DNA from: Barthelona sp. PAP020
Lineage: Eukaryota; Metamonada: BaSk clade
DNA: 30,766 nucleotides
NCBI GenBank assembly: GCA_040182905.1
Contig: JARQWU010000111.1
Location: 1-30,766, forward strand
Direction of reading: 5' to 3'
Position numbers and translations under genes: made by a program. Under the pieces are notes generated by a model. It worked only from the letters and a program-made list of their open reading frames with translations, did no database searches and had not been told where the DNA came from. Position 1 is the first letter of the stretch. Every line of letters begins with the position of its first letter. Shown here in pieces: positions 1 to 9,509 of this stretch.

Positions 1-1
1 T

Positions 2-313
2 GATCCATTGGACTATGTTCCTGATAATGCATTACGTTCTTCTGCATGGGAATTGTTGTTGATGAAAGATCATTGGCATTTGTCTATAAAATCTATGGCA
101 GAAAAGTTTTGGGAAGAACTTAAACCAGAAGCTATTATGCCCAGCGATTTCATTAAATTGTCTTTGGATGAATTTATTTCAAGTCAATTAAAGAAAAAAG
201 CAAAGAGTATCACAACAGCTTATCAAATTCCCACTGTTGAAGATTTCTATTCACATTCATTTTCTGCTTTTTCAATTGTGAAAAAAGAACCCATAATTAG
301 TCTTGAACAATAA
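2..313 (+). CDS. NOC4: Noc4-like nucleolar protein, C-terminal part (5' end outside window)
   Basis: The frame is open from base 2 and ends at TAA 311-313, so this is the last ~103 codons of a gene that starts upstream. The motif ALRSSAWELLLMKDHW followed by a short helical region, a lysine-rich LKKK patch and a Pro/Phe-containing tail resembles the end of the CBF/Noc family. It is most like Noc4/NOC4L, whose C-terminus has a similar SSLWEL...HY segment and an LKKK stretch. Known Noc4 works with Nop14 in the small-subunit processome in the nucleolus (40S maturation). Assignment rests on recognition of this short tail only. Mak21/CEBPZ and Noc3 are the alternatives in the same family. The first visible ATG is internal and is not taken as the start. 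Confidence 0.7.
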   Translation, partial: DPLDYVPDNALRSSAWELLLMKDHWHLSIKSMAEKFWEELKPEAIMPSDFIKLSLDEFISSQLKKKAKSITTAYQIPTVEDFYSHSFSAFSIVKKEPIISLEQ

Positions 314-455
314 ATATGTTATTTAATTGAAAGAAATTTTTTTTTTTGCCAATTTACACAACTTCGCATTTTACTGGTAATTGAAAAAATGTAGTATTTA
401 ATATTATATTGTTCATGTATTAATAATATTTTAAATTGAATTGATTAATTTATCA

Positions 456-3400
456 ATGGTGTTCAGATTATTATGTTTTTTATGCTTATGTTTCATTTAT
501 GCGAATTGTTTAGCATGTTTAAATACTCAATATATCAAAAATGGGGTTTGTACAAATTGCGATGCAGGATATTATTGTGATGGTTTTGAGAAAATGGAAT
601 GTAAAAATGGTACTTATTCAAAAGCTGGAAGTAAAACTTGTTTGGCTTGTCCACAGGGATCTTATTGTATTAGTCCTTGTCGAAGTCCAGTAAATTGTCC
701 GATTGGAACATATTCTTCCCTTCAATCTTCAACATGCATTGATTGTCCTTCAGGTTCATATTGTCCATCAGTTGCAACATCAACTCCTATATTATGTGCA
801 GCAGGAACCTATAGTCTCATCAAGTCATCTGTATGTACCAGATGTCCGTTAGGTTTTGCCTGTCCAAAATTGAATGAGGCTCCTATCGCATGTGCAGCAG
901 GTTGGTACTCTTTGGGTGGTCAAACGACTTGTACAGAATGTTTGGCTGGTTATTATTGTTCAGAAACTTGGAAGGCTCCCATTATCTGTCCAAAAGGAAC
1001 GTATAGTCCAGCAGGTGTTGCTGCTTGCCTACAATGTCCAGCTGGATCCTTTTGTGATGCAGAAGGGATTGCTGCACCTTCAATTTGTCCAACTGGAATG
1101 TATAGTTCTATCGGTGCTACTGCTTGTTCCACCTGTCCTTCGGGCTCTTATTGTACAATTAATTCAACAACACCTGTGTTATGTTCAGCAGGAACATACA
1201 GTATTGGACAAAGTGGTAGTTGTTCAAAATGTGAGGGTGGGACGTACAGTACTATTGGGTCATCAAACTGTACAATTTGTCCAGCTGGAAGTTTTTGTTC
1301 TGTTGGTTCATCATTACCCATTCAATGTGGATCAGGGTCTTTTTCAAAGGGTGGCTCTGAGAATTGTAACTTGTGTCCAGAAGGAACTTACAGTGAAGCT
1401 GGAGCATCTCAATGTGTGAATTGTTCTGCAGGAAGCTACTGTCCTATTGGATGTTCTTCTCCTTTTTTGTGTGGGAAAGGAACTTTCTCAGATAATAATG
1501 CAAAAACATGTTCTCTTTGTCCGCTTGGACAATATTCTGAAATTGGCGCAAGCAAATGTACCACCTGCCCTGCTGGAAGTTATTGTGCATCGGCTAACTT
1601 AAACCCTGTCAAATGTAGTTCAGGATTCTTTTCTCAAGCCGGAAGCGCTTCATGTATTCAATGTCCTATTGGTAGCTATAGCAATGAGAACAGAACTTCT
1701 TGTGAAACTGTGCAACCTGGTTTCTATACTGACGGAAAATCAGCCATAGCATGTGCTCCAGGGACTTATTCCATTGTTAATGGAAGTTCATCATGTATTC
1801 TTTGCCCATCAGGGAGTCAATGTACTGCCACAACGATAGCAGTATGTTCCAAGGGAACTTATTCAACATTGGGATCTGGAACGTGTCAACAGTGTCCATC
1901 TGGGTATTATTGTCCTTCAAATACTTCACAACCAATTCCTTGTAATGATGGATTTCTTAGTGATCCAGGAGCATATGAATGCTATGCATTGGTTGACAAC
2001 ACAACATCTGTTGTTATTTGTGATTCAGGGTATTTTCAAACAAGTGCTGGAAATTGTGAGATCTGTCCTTTGAATTATGAATGTCCAACAATGTCCATAA
2101 AGAAGCAATGTGAAGAAGGAACTTATGCTTTGCCAGGGTCCATTTCTTGTGTTCCCTGTCCTGAGGGTTATTGTTGTCCTCTGCATGGTATTCCATTAAA
2201 ATGCAAAGACAATGAATATTCTCCTCTGAATGAAGGTTCTTGTTTAATTTGTCCCGCGGGATATCAGTGTGATGGTTCCAAGAAAACACTTTGTTTAAAG
2301 GGTTATTTTAGTGTTGAAGGTTCTTTACTTTGTACAAAATGCCCAGATGGATTTGTATGTACAGATCCTACAACATTACCAACAAAATGTCCAGCAGGTT
2401 ACAAGTGTATTGATGGGGGTCAATTGCTGTGTTCATCTGGAACATATAGTGAAGAAGGAAGTTCAACTTGTAAGAGATGTCCACCATATTATTCATGTTC
2501 AAACCCTGCCATATTACCCCAACTGTGTCCAAATGGATTTACAGGCATTAATGGGTCATGTGTCCTTTGTCGAGAAAACTACTATTGTGTTAAAGGAAAA
2601 GAAATTACATGTGAATCAGGTACCTTTAGCATAATGGGTTCAAGTGACTGTACTTTGTGTCCAGCTGGTTTTTGGTGCACAGGCAATTCAAATCCCCAAG
2701 TATGTAGTGTTGGAAAATATTCAAAAATTGGCGCATCTGCATGTACTGTATGCCCTTATCAACACATTTGTACAAATCCTTCAGAGTTACCAGTAGAATG
2801 TCCGGAAAGCACATATTCAAACACAACATCTTGTTTACCTTGTTCGATTGAAATGTCCTGTTTTGTTGGTTCTTCTGGTTCATGCAAAGCTGGTTGGTAT
2901 TTTGATAAAGAAACAAACGAATGTGTTGAATGTCCGATTGATAAATATTGTCCTGTTGGAGTTGCTGTGCCATTGTCTTGTCCTGATGGATTGTGTGTTA
3001 ATTCTGGAAGAACTACTTGTCAAGAGTGTGATTTGCTACTCAGATATCCTTTAATTTTTTTTATTGTGGCAGGATTATTAGTTATTGCTGGTATTCAATG
3101 GTGTTGTTCACATTCACCCAGATTTACACGAAGAAAAACTACAAAAATCATCAACATTGTGCCTCCTTTCAACATAGGCAAGTTTATCATTGATCCAATT
3201 TTCGGGTTTAAAGGAGACTTATCTTCAAAAAAAGATCTTGATGATAATGATATGGAGGATGTTTCTTTTACAAACCCCAAAAAGACATTGAAAATTTCGG
3301 CAAATTTGAGTCAGAAAGCCCTTTCTCCTGACATAAAGAAATTTGAGGATGTGTTGAAAATTAGACCTGAAAGAATTCAAGAGATAAGAAGCAAGTTGCA

Positions 3401-3824
3401 GAATTATGAAAAATTCCAAATTAATAACACTATTATTCGTTCAACAAGGAGTGCCTTCTTAATTTTGAGTGATTTAAAATTTGTTATAAGAACTCAAATA
3501 GAGGAATTATTTCCTGAAAGGAACATATTGGAACATGTTTTTGAATTGAAAAAGAAGTCGTTTGCATTGTTAGTGAATGTTTTAAGGAATTTGGATTTCC
3601 ACATTAAAAAAATTGAAGAAGAGTTTGATGAAGAGATTGTTGTTGCAAATCAATTAGCTTTATTGGAAAAAATTTCTGTTTTAGAAAAAGATGAAAATCA
3701 ACAGTTGTTAAAGAAATTATTCATTGCTTTTTTGTTAGAAGATTTGGATATTATTGATTCAAATGCTGAATTAAGGTTGATTTATCAACCAGAATCTTGT
3801 TTTATTGTAATCAAGCCGTGTTAA
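456..3824 (+). CDS. GCC2/GCC3 cysteine-rich type I membrane protein
   Basis: 1122 residues from the first ATG (456); the frame is open a little upstream but has no earlier ATG. Residues 1-20 (VFRLLCFLCLCFIYANCLA) form a signal peptide. About 840 residues follow of tandem ~45-50-residue units of the form CPAGSYC...P..C..GTYS..GS..C..C, the GCC2_GCC3/ephrin-receptor-like cysteine-rich pattern, roughly 20 copies of varying quality. One hydrophobic segment near residues 860-885 (YPLIFFIVAGLLVIAGIQW) is the likely membrane anchor, followed by a ~235-residue cytoplasmic tail, basic at first and then charged and helical. Such proteins are abundant on protist surfaces; the role (adhesion, sensing or coat) is not deducible. 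The tail has no kinase or GTPase motif that I can see, so it is not a recognisable receptor kinase. Confidence 0.92.
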   Translation: MVFRLLCFLCLCFIYANCLACLNTQYIKNGVCTNCDAGYYCDGFEKMECKNGTYSKAGSKTCLACPQGSYCISPCRSPVNCPIGTYSSLQSSTCIDCPSGSYCPSVATSTPILCAAGTYSLIKSSVCTRCPLGFACPKLNEAPIACAAGWYSLGGQTTCTECLAGYYCSETWKAPIICPKGTYSPAGVAACLQCPAGSFCDAEGIAAPSICPTGMYSSIGATACSTCPSGSYCTINSTTPVLCSAGTYSIGQSGSCSKCEGGTYSTIGSSNCTICPAGSFCSVGSSLPIQCGSGSFSKGGSENCNLCPEGTYSEAGASQCVNCSAGSYCPIGCSSPFLCGKGTFSDNNAKTCSLCPLGQYSEIGASKCTTCPAGSYCASANLNPVKCSSGFFSQAGSASCIQCPIGSYSNENRTSCETVQPGFYTDGKSAIACAPGTYSIVNGSSSCILCPSGSQCTATTIAVCSKGTYSTLGSGTCQQCPSGYYCPSNTSQPIPCNDGFLSDPGAYECYALVDNTTSVVICDSGYFQTSAGNCEICPLNYECPTMSIKKQCEEGTYALPGSISCVPCPEGYCCPLHGIPLKCKDNEYSPLNEGSCLICPAGYQCDGSKKTLCLKGYFSVEGSLLCTKCPDGFVCTDPTTLPTKCPAGYKCIDGGQLLCSSGTYSEEGSSTCKRCPPYYSCSNPAILPQLCPNGFTGINGSCVLCRENYYCVKGKEITCESGTFSIMGSSDCTLCPAGFWCTGNSNPQVCSVGKYSKIGASACTVCPYQHICTNPSELPVECPESTYSNTTSCLPCSIEMSCFVGSSGSCKAGWYFDKETNECVECPIDKYCPVGVAVPLSCPDGLCVNSGRTTCQECDLLLRYPLIFFIVAGLLVIAGIQWCCSHSPRFTRRKTTKIINIVPPFNIGKFIIDPIFGFKGDLSSKKDLDDNDMEDVSFTNPKKTLKISANLSQKALSPDIKKFEDVLKIRPERIQEIRSKLQNYEKFQINNTIIRSTRSAFLILSDLKFVIRTQIEELFPERNILEHVFELKKKSFALLVNVLRNLDFHIKKIEEEFDEEIVVANQLALLEKISVLEKDENQQLLKKLFIAFLLEDLDIIDSNAELRLIYQPESCFIVIKPC

Positions 3825-3969
3825 TTTTTGGTAAATTTATAAATTTAGATTTTATTTAATCGTTACGTTTTGTTATTATAAATAACTCTTATCCCCTTAA
3901 ATAGCCTTTAAAAAAGGTGAAACATGGAAAAATTTTGTTTGGAAAATGTCTTGATTTTTTTTATTAATT

Positions 3970-4881
3970 ATGGGTTGTAGTTGTCGTGTTGTTACTATTA
4001 GTGTTATAACTATAGTTGTATTATTAATAATTTATGTGTTAATGGGATTCCAATCTGTTGAGCAAGCCAGTATTGGTTATACTTACAATGGAATATCAGG
4101 AAATGCTGATTTTAAAAATAGTTTACCAGAAGGAAGACATTTTGTGGGACCTTTTAATTCTTTAATTACTTTTCCTTTGTCCAACATTCATCTTAACTTT
4201 GAAGGAACTAGTTCTGGTACTTCTGGTGCTATTGCAGCTCGTTCTACTGAAGGATTAAGTGTCAGCTTAGATATTGATGTATATTATAAATTGGATGAAG
4301 ATGAATTTGAAGATGTATTTAATAAATTTGGTACCCGTTACAACCAATTCTATCTTCGTTTATCGAGAGATATTATTCGTGATGTTACATCACGTTTTGA
4401 AGCTTTTTCGTTATTTAGTAATCGTACAGGAGTTGAATTAGAAATGTTTACTGAACTTAATCAAAAATTTAAATCATTGCATGCTGAAATTTATCAAGTT
4501 GATTTAAATCAGATTAGTTTGCCCTCTGATTATGAGGCTTCTATTACTGAGGTTGAAAAAGTTCGTCAAACCATCACACAAGCAGAGGCCACAAAGCAAA
4601 GTATGATCATTGAAGCAGAAACTCATGTAATTGAAGCAACCACTTCTGCTACTATTAAGATCAATGCTGCTGAGGGAGAAGCTACATCAATAATTAATGC
4701 AGCAGAAGCAGAGGCAACCGAAATATCGTTGTTAACTAATGCAACTCAAGATGCTTTGAAAAAGTTCCAAACTGAATTTAGCATGTCTACCAAACAAATT
4801 TTGAGGTATTTTAGCACAATGATGCTTGAAGAACACGATGACTCCAAGGTTATTTTTGATGCTGCCAATTTTAATTTGTAA
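3970..4881 (+). CDS. SPFH/band-7 (prohibitin/stomatin-like) membrane protein
   Basis: 303 residues. It starts MGCSC, then a hydrophobic segment at about 8-26 (TISVITIVVLLIIYVLMGF), then an SPFH domain to about residue 205 (GPFNSLITFPLS; later SVSLDIDVYYKL and the RLSRDIIRDVTSRFEAFSLFSNR segment). It ends in an Ala/Glu-rich helix (EATKQSMIIEAETH, INAAEGEATSIINAAEAEATE) typical of the coiled coil after the SPFH domain. Family members oligomerise into rings or scaffolds on membranes. Gly2 next to two cysteines could be a myristoylation/palmitoylation site, which is unusual directly before a membrane segment. It lies 145 bp downstream of the cysteine-rich protein on the same strand; no functional link is shown. 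Confidence 0.88.
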   Translation: MGCSCRVVTISVITIVVLLIIYVLMGFQSVEQASIGYTYNGISGNADFKNSLPEGRHFVGPFNSLITFPLSNIHLNFEGTSSGTSGAIAARSTEGLSVSLDIDVYYKLDEDEFEDVFNKFGTRYNQFYLRLSRDIIRDVTSRFEAFSLFSNRTGVELEMFTELNQKFKSLHAEIYQVDLNQISLPSDYEASITEVEKVRQTITQAEATKQSMIIEAETHVIEATTSATIKINAAEGEATSIINAAEAEATEISLLTNATQDALKKFQTEFSMSTKQILRYFSTMMLEEHDDSKVIFDAANFNL

Positions 4882-4975
4882 ATTATTTTCATCGTTGTTT
4901 TTGCAAAAATGGGATCGAGTTTCTGAAAAGAAAAAAAAAGGAATATAAAATTTACATGAGAATTGAGTACATCAC

Positions 4976-6871
4976 TCATCTCCGTTTATTTGTAAAAGAA
5001 GCTAATTTCGTTAAAACATTGCTGTTCAACAAGCTATTTTCCAATTGTGGTTGAGAATAAAATGATGACGATGCCAATGGCTTTGAATGAAGAAACTTTG
5101 AAGAATCATTTTCATTTTTGGTCACAGATACTGAATTCAGAGAAGAAGAACGAGAATGTAAGGTTCCCAATCTACCGAAACTATTGATATCTTGGGGTTT
5201 ATCGAAATGATTGGAAAGAATATTGTTATTAGTTGTTTGCAACAACTGATGTTGACGAGATGGAACACTTTTGATTAGAAGCTTGTTAAGATCTGTGACA
5301 TTATTAACCAAGCTATTGTTTTTAGTTGTGTGGATGTTATTGCTACTAATTGAATTTCTCTGGTTATTTTCCACAATTTCCAAAAGTTTTTGTACTTCAA
5401 GAAATAATTCATTAATTTCCTTTTCTTTCTTTTTCAATTTTTCTTCTTTATCAACAACACTGTCATTCAAAAGCATTATTTTATGTCTAGAAGCTTCTAA
5501 TTCACTCATTTTACCATTACAACTATTTAAAGCTTGAATTTCATTTTCTTTTTCTTGTAACAAAAGTTTTAAATTTGAAAGCTCCGAATTCTTTGTTTCT
5601 AATTCCAGTGCAAATTCATGTAACTTACTAGCTTGACAATCCATATCAGTTTGAAATTGTTGATTGTTGAAAAAAAGTGCATTGGATTTGTCAACCTCCA
5701 TATGCAATTCAGACTTTAATTGGGACAATTCCATTTCTCTATTTTCAAGCAAACCACTCATTTTCTGCAATTCTAATGATTGTGTAACAGATTTTTCTGA
5801 AATCAATTCTAACCTCTTTTTCAAACTCTCATTCTCCACCAATAAATGCGTCTGTTTATTTTCAACAGAATTTAATTCTTGAATTAACAACTCTACCCTT
5901 CTTTTTAATTCAATATTCTCTCCTTGAACTCTTCCCATGTCAACGGTTTGTCTATCTAATCTAACTTTCAATCCTTGAAGATCTGATTCTAAATTGACCT
6001 TCAAAGCAAGTAACTTTCCCTTCTCTTGCTCATGAAAAGTACGAGTTCCACTCATATTCATTATTTGAGTGTTTTGAGATATTAACTCTTTTCTCAATTC
6101 ACTATTTTCAGCTCTCAATTGACTAATAACCAATTCATATTGATTAATATCTCGTCTAGCCATTGTTGAAAAGGGTGAATTTATTTCCCCGGATAAATCT
6201 TCAATTCGTAAAGATGTTGACCTTATTCTGTCTTCTTTCTCTTTATTTTCAACGTCAGAGAGTAAACTACGCAAAGGAGTTTGCTTATTTGATGATGATG
6301 AAAGAACTGTTTTAGAAGGAGTAAAAACTTGTAAATCTTCAAGATAATCATCATTATCGTTGGATTCCAATTGAACAAAACGTGGCTTAGGACTGCTCAA
6401 GATTTTTAAAGTTTCAAATTGACGTTGAATTCTAGATGATGAGTTAATACTATTTTCAATAATATCAGTAACCTTATCAGTAATTTGTTTCCCTTTTAAA
6501 TTGATTCTTTGAATATCATTATGAATGGGAGAATCAGGCTCCAATAAAATTGACAATGCTTTCGTCTCATCAATCAAATCATTTGAATGATGTAAAGCTT
6601 GATTTAATACACTTAACTCATTAACACCAATAAAATTAGCGACTTCATTAAGGTTTTCATTGATTATTAATCTATCAGACAAATTATTTGAATTCAATTT
6701 CATTGTTTCTTCTTCAATCACTTTGACACTTGCATTAACATTATCTAAACGAGATTGCTCAGAAATAACACCAGTTTCAAGAACATTATGAATCTTTTCA
6801 ACATCTAAAATTTTTTGTTTAATATCTTTGACAAGAAGTTGTGCCTGTAAATTATTATTTTCAATGGTCAT
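4976..6871 (-). CDS. Coiled-coil protein, function unknown
   Basis: 631 residues from the ATG at 6871 (MTIENNNLQ); the frame runs seven codons further upstream without another ATG. The first ~170 residues are helical and charged. A Ser/Thr-rich linker follows (SSPKPRFVQLES, FTPSKTVLSSSSNKQTPLRSLL) with several SP/TP sites. Roughly 250-510 is a long heptad-type coiled coil (SQLRAENSELRKEL, ENIELKRRVELLIQEL, LKSELHMEVDK). The end is Asn/Ser-rich and finishes in KRR. This looks like a structural cytoskeletal or centrosomal rod, but coiled coils are not diagnostic. It is convergent with the SPFH gene (94 bp between stops) and follows the next minus-strand gene after only 65 bp. Confidence 0.85.
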   Translation of the reverse strand: MTIENNNLQAQLLVKDIKQKILDVEKIHNVLETGVISEQSRLDNVNASVKVIEEETMKLNSNNLSDRLIINENLNEVANFIGVNELSVLNQALHHSNDLIDETKALSILLEPDSPIHNDIQRINLKGKQITDKVTDIIENSINSSSRIQRQFETLKILSSPKPRFVQLESNDNDDYLEDLQVFTPSKTVLSSSSNKQTPLRSLLSDVENKEKEDRIRSTSLRIEDLSGEINSPFSTMARRDINQYELVISQLRAENSELRKELISQNTQIMNMSGTRTFHEQEKGKLLALKVNLESDLQGLKVRLDRQTVDMGRVQGENIELKRRVELLIQELNSVENKQTHLLVENESLKKRLELISEKSVTQSLELQKMSGLLENREMELSQLKSELHMEVDKSNALFFNNQQFQTDMDCQASKLHEFALELETKNSELSNLKLLLQEKENEIQALNSCNGKMSELEASRHKIMLLNDSVVDKEEKLKKKEKEINELFLEVQKLLEIVENNQRNSISSNNIHTTKNNSLVNNVTDLNKLLIKSVPSRQHQLLQTTNNNILSNHFDKPQDINSFGRLGTLHSRSSSLNSVSVTKNENDSSKFLHSKPLASSSFYSQPQLENSLLNSNVLTKLASFTNKRR

Positions 6872-6936
6872 AAACAATCTCGTAATCTTCAAAAATGAAA
6901 TAAAAAAACTTTGAAATTAAATAAGAATTTACATAA

Positions 6937-7956
6937 TTAATAAGGAGTTCGAAAATTAACATCAAAACTATCTAAAGGAGCTTTTAAAATACTGTTAATA
7001 TGTTTTTTATCACTATCAGATATAGAAGAAGAAGAATCAAGATTAATGTCCTCTTCCATAATATTTGCAATCAATTCCATATTTCTTGCATCTTTTGCAT
7101 CTTTTGCAAAAAAAATTAAGTCTCTATAAGACATATTATTCTTTTTTCGATTCGAATCTGTTAATCTTCTTGAATTTTCAGATTGAATGACAATTTTTTC
7201 ATCTTCATCGCTGACAATTTCTGTTATTTTAGCAAAAAAATCGTCACGATTGTTTTCATTTGAAGAAGAAAGAAAAGTTTCAAAATCAACCTCCTTTAAA
7301 CAAGGAGGTAAGGGAGAAGCAACATTTCTGAAATGTTCATCTTTGGTTTGGTAATAATAATGGTTCAATAAATCCAATTGATAACTTATATTTTCAGAAA
7401 GAAACAAAAATTCCTTGAAAGAAACAACATTTTCCTCAAATTCTGAATTGATTAACTTATAATGCTTGGTAAACAAGTTGTAAATTTGGAATCGAATTTC
7501 TTCAAACAAATTTTTTAAGAAAGAGAACAAGCGAATCCCATTTGTATTGATATTGATTTTAGACATATTATTCAATGTGGTTTGAGTTTGATGATATTTT
7601 TTACAATTCAATTCCTCAGCAACACTATTCCCCAAAGAAATTAATGTATCCATTTCAAAAAAAGACAGTAATTCATTCTCAGGATATGAAGGTCTTATCA
7701 TTTGAGGATTGTTTCTCAATGCATTGAAGTAACTACTGAATGATAAACTTACCAAATGAAATTTCTTCAAATATCCATACCATATAACAACTAAATTTTC
7801 TAATGTTTTTGAAGTTGACACATGATGTGCAACTAACTTACCAGATAAATTATTTCGTTCAACATTACTTTGTAAACGACTTGTATCTCTCGACATAGAG
7901 AGAGAAGAGTTTATTTGACTTGCTCTGCTTGAAATTCGTGTTGTAGAAGCAGACAT
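6937..7956 (-). CDS. Unrecognised Ser-rich, helical protein
   Basis: 339 residues from ATG 7956 (MSASTTRISSRASQ). The N-terminal 35 residues are a basic Ser/Thr/Arg tail that looks disordered and phosphorylatable. The middle (~50-215) is predicted to be mostly helical with many aromatic residues (WYGYLKKFHLVSLSFSSYFNAL, and later FLFLSENISYQLDLLNHYYYQ). The C-terminal third is acidic and Ser-rich (EEDINLDSSSSISDSD). I recognise no family. It is 65 bp upstream of the coiled-coil gene on the same strand, so the two may be expressed together, but eukaryotic tandem spacing is weak evidence. No signal peptide or membrane segment. Confidence 0.72.
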   Translation of the reverse strand: MSASTTRISSRASQINSSLSMSRDTSRLQSNVERNNLSGKLVAHHVSTSKTLENLVVIWYGYLKKFHLVSLSFSSYFNALRNNPQMIRPSYPENELLSFFEMDTLISLGNSVAEELNCKKYHQTQTTLNNMSKININTNGIRLFSFLKNLFEEIRFQIYNLFTKHYKLINSEFEENVVSFKEFLFLSENISYQLDLLNHYYYQTKDEHFRNVASPLPPCLKEVDFETFLSSSNENNRDDFFAKITEIVSDEDEKIVIQSENSRRLTDSNRKKNNMSYRDLIFFAKDAKDARNMELIANIMEEDINLDSSSSISDSDKKHINSILKAPLDSFDVNFRTPY

Positions 7957-8264
7957 CAAATCAATAAAACATGAAAAAATCGTCTATAAATAAAAAAAAA
8001 TTCTTTTTTGCTTTAGTACTCTTCAATGAAACATGCTCATAATCATCTATTTAGTTCACTTATTGCACGAAATAAAAATAAAATTTTGTATTTATCATCT
8101 TTACTCATTTTATGTGATTCTTCTTTCATAAAAAAAAAAATCTAAAATTCTATTATGTTCTTAGGATTCTTTAGATTATTAAAACCAAAGAAATGAATTA
8201 GAAAATTTCAAAAGTGATGAAATTCTCCAACAATGAATAAAAATACAACCAAATTTATCAACGG
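7957..8264. other. Intergenic, two minus-strand genes
   Basis: 308 bp between the start of the 339-residue gene and the stop of the acidic-protein gene. It is AT-rich with A and T runs. It should hold the promoter of the former and the 3' end of the latter. I see no ORF, RNA gene or repeat in it. Confidence 0.5.
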
Positions 8265-9335
8265 CTAATTATTCTTACTTCTAAGAAATGTAAACGGTTT
8301 GACAAAGTTACGGAATTTTGTATCATTGATATTCCCACTGTTTTGGATCATTCTCCATTCTTCGGCTTCTTTAAATAAGTCTGCATTTTCAAAAGTCAAA
8401 TCTGTTGTAAAGTTGAATAAAGGGCTCTCTGTCAAAGAACATATGTCATTTAATTCTTGAAACAATTTTATATCATAATCTAAGAAATTAAAAAATGGAG
8501 CAAATGTTTCTTTGGGGTTTGGTTTAATATTTGCTGTTTCGTGCATGAGTTCAAATAAACCCTTTGCATCTGTTGTGTTTAACAGTGAAGGGTAACCACT
8601 TTCATATATTGCATTGGCTAGATCATCCAATTCTGTGATGGAATATTCTTCAAGAGGTTTTGTTTCTATTTCTCTAAAAAAGGGTTCATACTGTGTGTCA
8701 AACAACAACTTGAAATAATTATTTTGAATCAACCGTAATAAACCAATAATAGCAATGTCAAGATATGGGTTTCCCAAAAATAGAGCTTCAACATGCAAAA
8801 TATCTTCAATGGAATCACAAGCAGGCAAAAATTTAGTCAAATATTCTCTTGTTTTCTGATCAGTCAATATCAGCTCAAATACCTTTCGATCAACAATAAC
8901 ATTTGTTAAATCTGTTAAAACTACTTGAGGTCTAATATCATTAAACGTTAAATCAAAGCTAGGATCTTTTAATTCAATTGAATGTTTCTGGTTCTTGGCT
9001 TTTTCAAAATCAACATGTTCAAGCTTTGAAGAGGTAGGCAACAAAGTAGACAATATCGCACCACATCGTTCTTTTATTAAAGGAACAGCTTTTTTCTGTT
9101 CTTGAAGAATGTAGGTACGTAATAATTCAATTCTTTCTTCTTCTTCCTTTTGTTTTTCCAAAAAAGCAATTCTTTCAGCAGCTTTTGATCCTTTGTTTTT
9201 TGCATTTGGTCTTGATTCATATTCTTCATATTCAGAATCTAATTCAGTCGAACTTGAATCAAATTCTTCTTCACTTACTAATGAATGTAGCTTTTCTAAC
9301 GATAAAATTTTGATTATGGTGATATTTCGAGAATA
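8265..9335 (-). CDS. Unrecognised acidic/helical protein; first exon unresolved
   Basis: The minus-strand frame is open from 9335 to the TAA at 8265-8267, but contains no ATG before a Met deep inside the protein (in LFELMHETANIK). The readable protein begins with an acidic Ser/Glu stretch (SEEEFDSSSTELDSEYEEYE), then a charged helix (AERIAFLEKQKEEEERIELL), and then ~270 residues of well-behaved coding sequence with no recognisable family (PQVVLTDLTNVIVDRKVFEL; FLGNPYLDIAIIGLLRLIQ). The missing start suggests a short ATG-bearing exon upstream. A CGTTAG at 9301-9296 on the minus strand is a possible acceptor, but I found no convincing donor. A non-ATG start or an assembly error are alternatives. 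Exact 5' limit is uncertain. Confidence 0.7.
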   Translation of the reverse strand, partial: YSRNITIIKILSLEKLHSLVSEEEFDSSSTELDSEYEEYESRPNAKNKGSKAAERIAFLEKQKEEEERIELLRTYILQEQKKAVPLIKERCGAILSTLLPTSSKLEHVDFEKAKNQKHSIELKDPSFDLTFNDIRPQVVLTDLTNVIVDRKVFELILTDQKTREYLTKFLPACDSIEDILHVEALFLGNPYLDIAIIGLLRLIQNNYFKLLFDTQYEPFFREIETKPLEEYSITELDDLANAIYESGYPSLLNTTDAKGLFELMHETANIKPNPKETFAPFFNFLDYDIKLFQELNDICSLTESPLFNFTTDLTFENADLFKEAEEWRMIQNSGNINDTKFRNFVKPFTFLRSKNN

Positions 9336-9509
9336 TCAATAAAAGGGTACTCAAAATTTTGTTTGTTCTTTGCCCTTTTTTATTAACACTAAATTTATGG
9401 TTAACAATACTACAAGTATATTTTCTGCATAAATTAATTAAAAGTGTAGTAATTATAAAATTGTATTCATTGGTTTTTATTTTTTTATTCAACTTAAAAT
9501 TGTATTTTT
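9336..9509. promoter_or_regulatory. Divergent promoter region, acidic-protein gene / RPC3
   Basis: At most 174 bp separate the open frame of the minus-strand gene from the ATG of RPC3. It is strongly AT-rich and must hold at least the RPC3 promoter and probably the missing first exon of the minus-strand gene. No TATA box or other element could be singled out against the AT background. Confidence 0.4.

Noticed and set aside
874-1419. 181-codon frame on the plus strand
   Set aside because: Lies entirely within the cysteine-rich gene in another frame; Val/Leu/Gln-rich shadow of the Cys/Gly repeats.
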